Source of the DNA: Turnera subulata
Lineage: Eukaryota; Streptophyta; Magnoliopsida; Malpighiales; Passifloraceae
Assembly: GCA_028386065.3 (NCBI GenBank)
Contig: JAKUCV010000919.1
Coordinates: 67,875-131,874 of the forward strand
DNA: 64,000 nucleotides
Reading direction: 5' to 3'
This document shows, piece by piece, positions 59,114 to 64,000 of this stretch (within the stretch, counting starts at the first letter, position 1; each line of letters opens with the position of its first letter). Made by a program: the position numbers and the translations under genes. The notes below the pieces were generated by a model. The model worked only from the letters and a program-made list of their open reading frames with translations, was not told the origin of the DNA and made no database searches.

Positions 59114-62100
59114 TTACTTCAACAAATCAGTCACATTCTTCCTGGATGTGACGACAATTGGTGACGTTGAGAGGCCATTGTGCAGTTTTTGCTTGTCCAA
59201 AACCTGAAGCACATCACCTTTCCGATGCTTTGCTTCAGCTTTTAAAGAAAGCTTCGGACTTGAGGTGCCAAATATCTGTACTACCAAGCTTCCACCTACC
59301 AAAAGGAAGAGTCTTAGATCAGTTCTAGCATACATTGAAGTTTTCCCAATACCAGAGAGACACTTCACAGAGTGTGATACTAAAGGTTAGGGGGATGGTA
59401 GTAAACCAACAGCAAGTACATGAACTCGCTATACCAATAGTTCTCTGCCCGCAATCCCTATCCGAAAAGATATATTTTCTTCCCTCTCCCGCATTTTCAT
59501 CTTTTGAGAGGTTAAAAATGAAAATTCTGGAAAAGCTCTACAGAAACTATAGAAAATGCAGAAACACATATAACTGGGGAGGAGTGCCCGCTGTTTTTGC
59601 AATGCCATTTTCTTCCCTCTCCCTCGGATTCTGCTTTCTTATTTTTGTTCTTGCCACGCTGTTTTATAGTCTTAGAAATTGATATCTATACTGTAATTTG
59701 AGCTCTATACGATCACTAAGTACTTCGCCACTGGAAAGGTTTCTCATTCTATGCTACTGCTCACCTCTAAGAAACTCGAATTGATTGATTGGTATAGATG
59801 GAAATCACTTACCAAGTACTAGAGCAGCCCCAATCCAACCAGCTTCTCCCCACCTTTCACCAAGGAGAAACCAGGCAAAAGCAGCACCCCAGAGTGGCTC
59901 CAGGCCATAGATTATGGCTGTTTCTGTTGCTGTGACATCGCGCATTGCAGCAATCTATATGAATAGATGCAGCATCCGTAAGGAATAATCCCAAAACAAT
60001 CATTACTAAAACCACAGAACACATGTCAAGAATACCAACAAAAGCTAAAACTAAAAATGCATTGCTATTACATAAAAAATGGTGGAGATTATCAACATCA
60101 CAGCTGGAATTCTAAGTAGCAGATCAGACATTTGCTTTTGTCCTGCTCTTTTCTTTGTTTGTCTAAACAATATAGTACCTCTACCCACAAGCACAATCCA
60201 GTGGAGAACACTCCGGTGTAGAGAGCAGGTACCCACGGAAATGCAACAAGCCAATCCCACAGCACTGGCCATGTCCATGATGATTGGTCAAGTTCTTGAA
60301 CATCTTGAAACCATCCTCCAACCAAAACCCATATGGTGGATAGTACTGCAACAACACATACCTAAAAGAGAATAACAATCACACTTTGTTTAATAACCCA
60401 TAGGCTGAAATTGCAAAGATACGATAGTTTGTTCATAGTGATCATAACACACCTCGTATCCAAGAAGTGACAAGAAATTCTCTTTCTTTATGCTTCTGGA
60501 AAAATGTTCAGTGCGGAGCATATGTATTCCAAAGAATATTGCACTTAAAAAGTTCAAAAGATCCCCAACCTGAGAATACAAGCTCATCAGCAATTCATAA
60601 TGCTATGCCATAGAGGAATCTGTTCTTTTTAGGGAGATTCCAATTTTCTTTTGCATCTGTGTCAATGATATGAGCATAATTGACAACAGGGAAGGATATA
60701 TACTGCTTACAGTAGGGGGAGATCCACTGCACTCCAGCATTGCAATCCCAAGGGCAGACATCAGAACTCCAAACCAGGTCCGTGCAGGTATTATTGCTCC
60801 TAACATCCCATCGAGCAATGGTACCACAATAACCTGTCCCAGTAATCAGAAGTTTACTTAAAACTGTGGTTTATATTGATTATTGGCACATCTGTTAAGT
60901 CTCTTTTTTTCTCCAAGAAAGAAGAATTGGGTGAGTTTAATTTGTAGGAAATGCAAAATTGTTCTAGCTGTACATCATATAACATACAGAGCAAACCAAT
61001 GAAAGACATAAGTGAAATTCGAGAATTTGTTATTGTGCTGTATTGGATCCGGGCAGGGCAACCACCCAAAACATGATATTTGTTCATATAAGCTGTTTTT
61101 TAGTCGTATTCATATAAGCTTTGGTACTTACGGTAAACAAAGAAATGAATGATGCCCTCCCAGCATCAGATGTCAGAAGTCCTAGTGCCTCAATAAGGTA
61201 CCCTAAACTGATCCAGAACCCCAATTCAATCCCAGCATTCCGGGTTTGAACATCATCTCGAGCTCGAAACACAAATGGCAAAAATGGGATGGCTGAAGTG
61301 ACAAAGCGCATAGCCGAGAAGGCAGCAGGATCCATCATAGCTTCAGCGGCCTTCACCACTGGGATGTTACTAGCTGAAACGTTAAATTCAGCAGAATTGA
61401 TGAACAAAGGTGACATTGGAAGAAGATATGCATTTTCCGCTGCTATTTTATTAAAAAAAAAAATCCTCAGCATTCTAATGAAGCAAACTGGACTGTTTTC
61501 TCAAAAGTTGTACGACATGAATCCTGAGATTGTGACAAACCTTAAAAGGAAGTTAAAAGCCTCCGGATTTTACAAAAACCATATTGAACTTCCTCTTACA
61601 AATCCAAAGCTCAACTAAAAGATTCATAAACTAATTTCCATAGAAATGACTTCCCATCTAATGTCATCACATAAATTAAGTTGACTTCTCCAGGAAACAG
61701 CAGCATCACCATTACCAACAAAAATCATTGAAACCCAAAAGAGGAACTATATGTTCTTTAGAGTCCAGAAAAGTAAAGCTAGGCACGGAGATATGTATAC
61801 ATACCATAAACAACAGTGATAACATTGAGCAAAACAACACTCTTAACCTTCTTGGAAGCAAACACCTTTCTCCAAAAATTTTGCTTCTTTGTTTTGGCAT
61901 GATCCCTCTTCCCATTGGTAGTCACCAGCGGCTTAACCTCCTCCTTCCCATTTGATATAACAGGCTCATCAGAATTCACCGCAGAGAGAGACCCATCAAG
62001 GGTTTCTCCACCCTTCAACGATCCCTTGTCTGTTTTCACTTGTGCAGGAAAGTTGCTAGAAGAATGGGAGGAGGATGCTGCAGGTTCAAAAGAAAGAGTG

Positions 62101-62246
62101 ATACAGAGGGATCGTTTGTAACGTCGTGGGCTATGAATTGTAGAGAAGTAGAAAAGGTAGCTTGGCATGGAGGAAGCAGAGCTTTTTCTTGTAGTTGCTG
62201 TTGCTCTAATAGTTGCTCTCCATGATGACGTTGATGGGCAAGCCAT
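59114..62246 (-). CDS. plastid WAT1-related EamA transporter (At3g02690-like)
   Basis: Seven exons (62246-61805, 61373-61132, 60833-60711, 60569-60453, 60361-60179, 59954-59813, 59295-59114) join to 476 residues. The N terminus is Ser/Thr/Arg-rich and acid-poor, like a chloroplast transit peptide, and is followed by a polar linker. Two EamA repeats of about five membrane spans follow. The first begins VKSVVLLNVITVVYASNIPV and contains DPAAFSAMRFVTSAIPF. The second ends with ETAIIYGLEPLWGAAFAWFL and GERWGEAGWIGAALVLGG, the usual EamA glycine-rich end. The substrate is unknown; WAT1 itself moves auxin from the vacuole, but this plastid branch is untested. ATG 62246 (MACPST) was chosen because the longer frame lacks an ATG. 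It is convergent with PEAMT. Confidence 0.92.
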
Positions 62247-62972
62247 GGTTGAGCTCTTCAAACTCTTGCTTCTTCACTGTTTTCTTATTCTCTTTTCCCT
62301 TTTTTGAACTACCCTTCAGTTCAAAGTTAGCTGAATATACTACTTGAGCTAAACTGAAGAACCAAATAACTAAACTGGACGAATCTTTTCAGTTTTAAGG
62401 TTAGCTACTTTAGAATTTAGCTGCCTCATTACTTTACATTATGACACGTTTACAACAAGACTATGTACATTATTGGTTTTTCATTGAGGATGAGTAAGGA
62501 GAGTTAGAATTTAGAAGCATTATTTTGAATAAAAAGTAAGGAAATTCTGGGACCATGGAATCTCAGATGGAAAAAGGACAAAAGATAATGTTCATGATGT
62601 TTTTTCTTGGTATTTATCCAATTGCTGCTGCACAGGTTTATTTGATTCCCATTTGTGTGGCGTGAAGAATGTGCGACTTGTCGTGGAGTGATAAATGTTG
62701 ACGCGCTGTTAATAATTCACCAGGAAATTATTAGAAGTCGGAAAAAAAAAAAAAGCCTAAAATCGTTGAAAGCTGGATAGGCAAAATGAACAACACCGGC
62801 CATACAGTTCAAAAGGCATGAAACTTTTGATGTTTTCTGGACTCTCCAGTTTGCATCACCTTTAGCCCTTACTGGATTGTGGTGAAATGCTACGAGTTAT
62901 GTAATCCTGTGAAATCTTATCGCACCTACTTGCCTTTGGAACTTGGCATAATAATATCACATTATCTATATA

Positions 62973-63190
62973 TACTAAAACAGGGAAGCCTTTGGTGGTG
63001 TGAATTGATTCTTTTACCCCGATAAATTTTTAATAAGACAAATTTACCCTTTATTTTGTTTGATTTATTTTTTTAAAAAATACTAAAACGGGGAAGACTT
63101 TGGTGGTGTGAATTGATTCTTTTACCCCAATAAATTTCTAATAAGACAAATTTACCCTTTATTTTGTTTGATTTATTTTTTAAAAAGTAT
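62973..63190. repeat. 108-bp tandem duplication
   Basis: A block starting TACTAAAACAGGGAAGCC at 62973 recurs at 63081 as TACTAAAACGGGGAAGAC. Both copies continue through TTTGGTGGTGTGAATTGATT and GACAAATTTACCCTTTATTT with few changes. The sequence just before it (ATCTATATATACTAAAAC from 62964) resembles a Helitron 5' terminus. Confidence 0.85.
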
Positions 63191-63619
63191 CATTATGATA
63201 ATTGTTCCTTATGGACACGTTGAATAACCATGAGCCTCTAATTCATTCTTTATAAAATTAACTAACGTGGTATATTTTCTTTTTTACAAGTGTAACGGTT
63301 GTAAAATATAACATTAAATTACTAAATATTTTGAGGATGCCACGTTCTAACTTACATGCATCTAAGATCAGTTCCTGTAAACTTTATTCCCTTGGATTAT
63401 CCGTTCGGGTGCTTCATCATACTTGGTCTCCCCTCTCCTACTCTCCAATACTCTTATCTCTCCTCAACACTCTATCTATCTCTCATCTCTTTCTTTACTT
63501 TTCTCTATTCCTCTTCCTATCAATCCTTTTTCTCATATCATCCTTCACAACAACCGTACCAAGACGTGCAATGTCAATACTCCCATAATTTTGCCCAAAA
63601 TAATTCAGAAATCCTTGCT

Positions 63620-64000
63620 TGGTAGTGAAACGCCCCGACCCGAATTTACCGTACACAGTAAACACGAGCCGGAACTGTGACAACCCAACCCAAAATGACT
63701 CAGCATACAGTGTATAAAACAAATATCCGGGCTCGACAGCCCATAATAAAAATGATAACAATAACACAATCGGCCCAATGGCCCAATAATAGAAAAAACT
63801 ATGCACAGCGGAAGACTTTAAATAACTAACACTAACACTGTATGCGCAAATGCAACCTATGGATCCAAGCCCGTCCAAGGGAAACGCTGCAGCCTGTCTG
63901 GTATGCACCAAACCTGTACATGAAACAACTCATCCTACGGGATGAAAGCCCGCAGGTGAGGGGTGAGTCCGAAGTGCTCACGACAATGGAAAGACGATCA
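63620..64000. mobile_element. probable LTR-retrotransposon-derived sequence running off the edge
   Basis: The composition becomes GC-richer than the flanks. It shows GAAACGCCCCGACCCG, then GCAGCGGAAGACTTTAAA, TATGGATCCAAGCCCG and AGGTGAGGGGTGAGTCC, a set of blocks that recalls LTRs of plant Ty3/gypsy (Tekay/Del-like) elements. No element end or coding region is visible, so the class is a guess. Confidence 0.35.

Larger units (their letters stand above)
62247..64000. other. upstream of the WAT1-like gene and right-edge repeats
   Basis: This stretch contains the promoter region of the WAT1-like gene next to 62247, a 108-bp tandem duplication at 62973-63190 and probable LTR-retroelement sequence from about 63620 to the end. 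No gene start was found for anything running rightward. Confidence 0.45.

Noticed and set aside
63495..63911. A 138-residue minus-strand open frame as a membrane protein
   Set aside because: It spans the boundary into probable LTR sequence, has no family character, and its hydrophobicity follows from T-rich composition.

Overview
This is flowering-plant nuclear DNA, probably from a eudicot. Genes have many short introns with GT/AG borders, AT-rich intergenic DNA and organelle-targeted products. Nearly all the protein products have plant orthologues that I recognise. Joining exons by hand gave open frames whose length is an exact multiple of three for each of the nine genes lying fully inside the window.

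Layout. Positions 1-676 (+) hold the last exon of a gene that enters from the left, probably an HRD3/SEL1L-type ERAD factor. POT1, the telomere-end protein, is at 1915-4946 (-). An OZ/VAR3-type RanBP2 zinc-finger organelle RNA factor is at 7360-10687 (-). A PGES2-like membrane thioredoxin/GST protein is at 11905-14242 (+), and TOC64 at 15650-20216 (+). A plant HROB (homologous-recombination OB-fold protein) is at 21159-23556 (-). A CAR-type C2 protein is at 25859-27866 (+). A PIN1-clade auxin efflux carrier is at 33642-40853 (+). After about 14 kb of gene-poor DNA come phosphoethanolamine N-methyltransferase (54978-58220, +, with its conserved upstream peptide ORF at 54767-54844) and a plastid WAT1-related EamA transporter (59114-62246, -). 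The right end runs into repeats and probable LTR-type sequence.

The most unusual structure is in PIN1. About 2.2 kb (34684-36857), from the end of exon 1 to intron 4, is repeated nearly identically at 38338-40531. Between the copies lie a LINE-type ORF1 (DUF4283 plus CCHC knuckle) and a single undetermined base at 38337. The second copy starts on the base after the N. This looks like two haplotypes joined head to tail in the assembly, one carrying a LINE in intron 4, rather than a true tandem duplication.

The genes do not form one pathway. From memory of Arabidopsis locus numbers, however, OZ zinc finger, TOC64, CAR, PIN1 and PEAMT match neighbours that are split over three Arabidopsis blocks (At1g48570-48600, At1g73580-73600, At3g17970-18000). 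The window therefore resembles the unfractionated ancestral order. Two genome-maintenance genes (POT1, HROB) lie about 16 kb apart. Other observations are a telobox and E2F-type site in front of POT1, two GC-AG introns, one intron at the same place in each of four zinc fingers, tRNA-derived SINE copies, and five tiny T-rich insertions flanked by 16-18 bp direct repeats.
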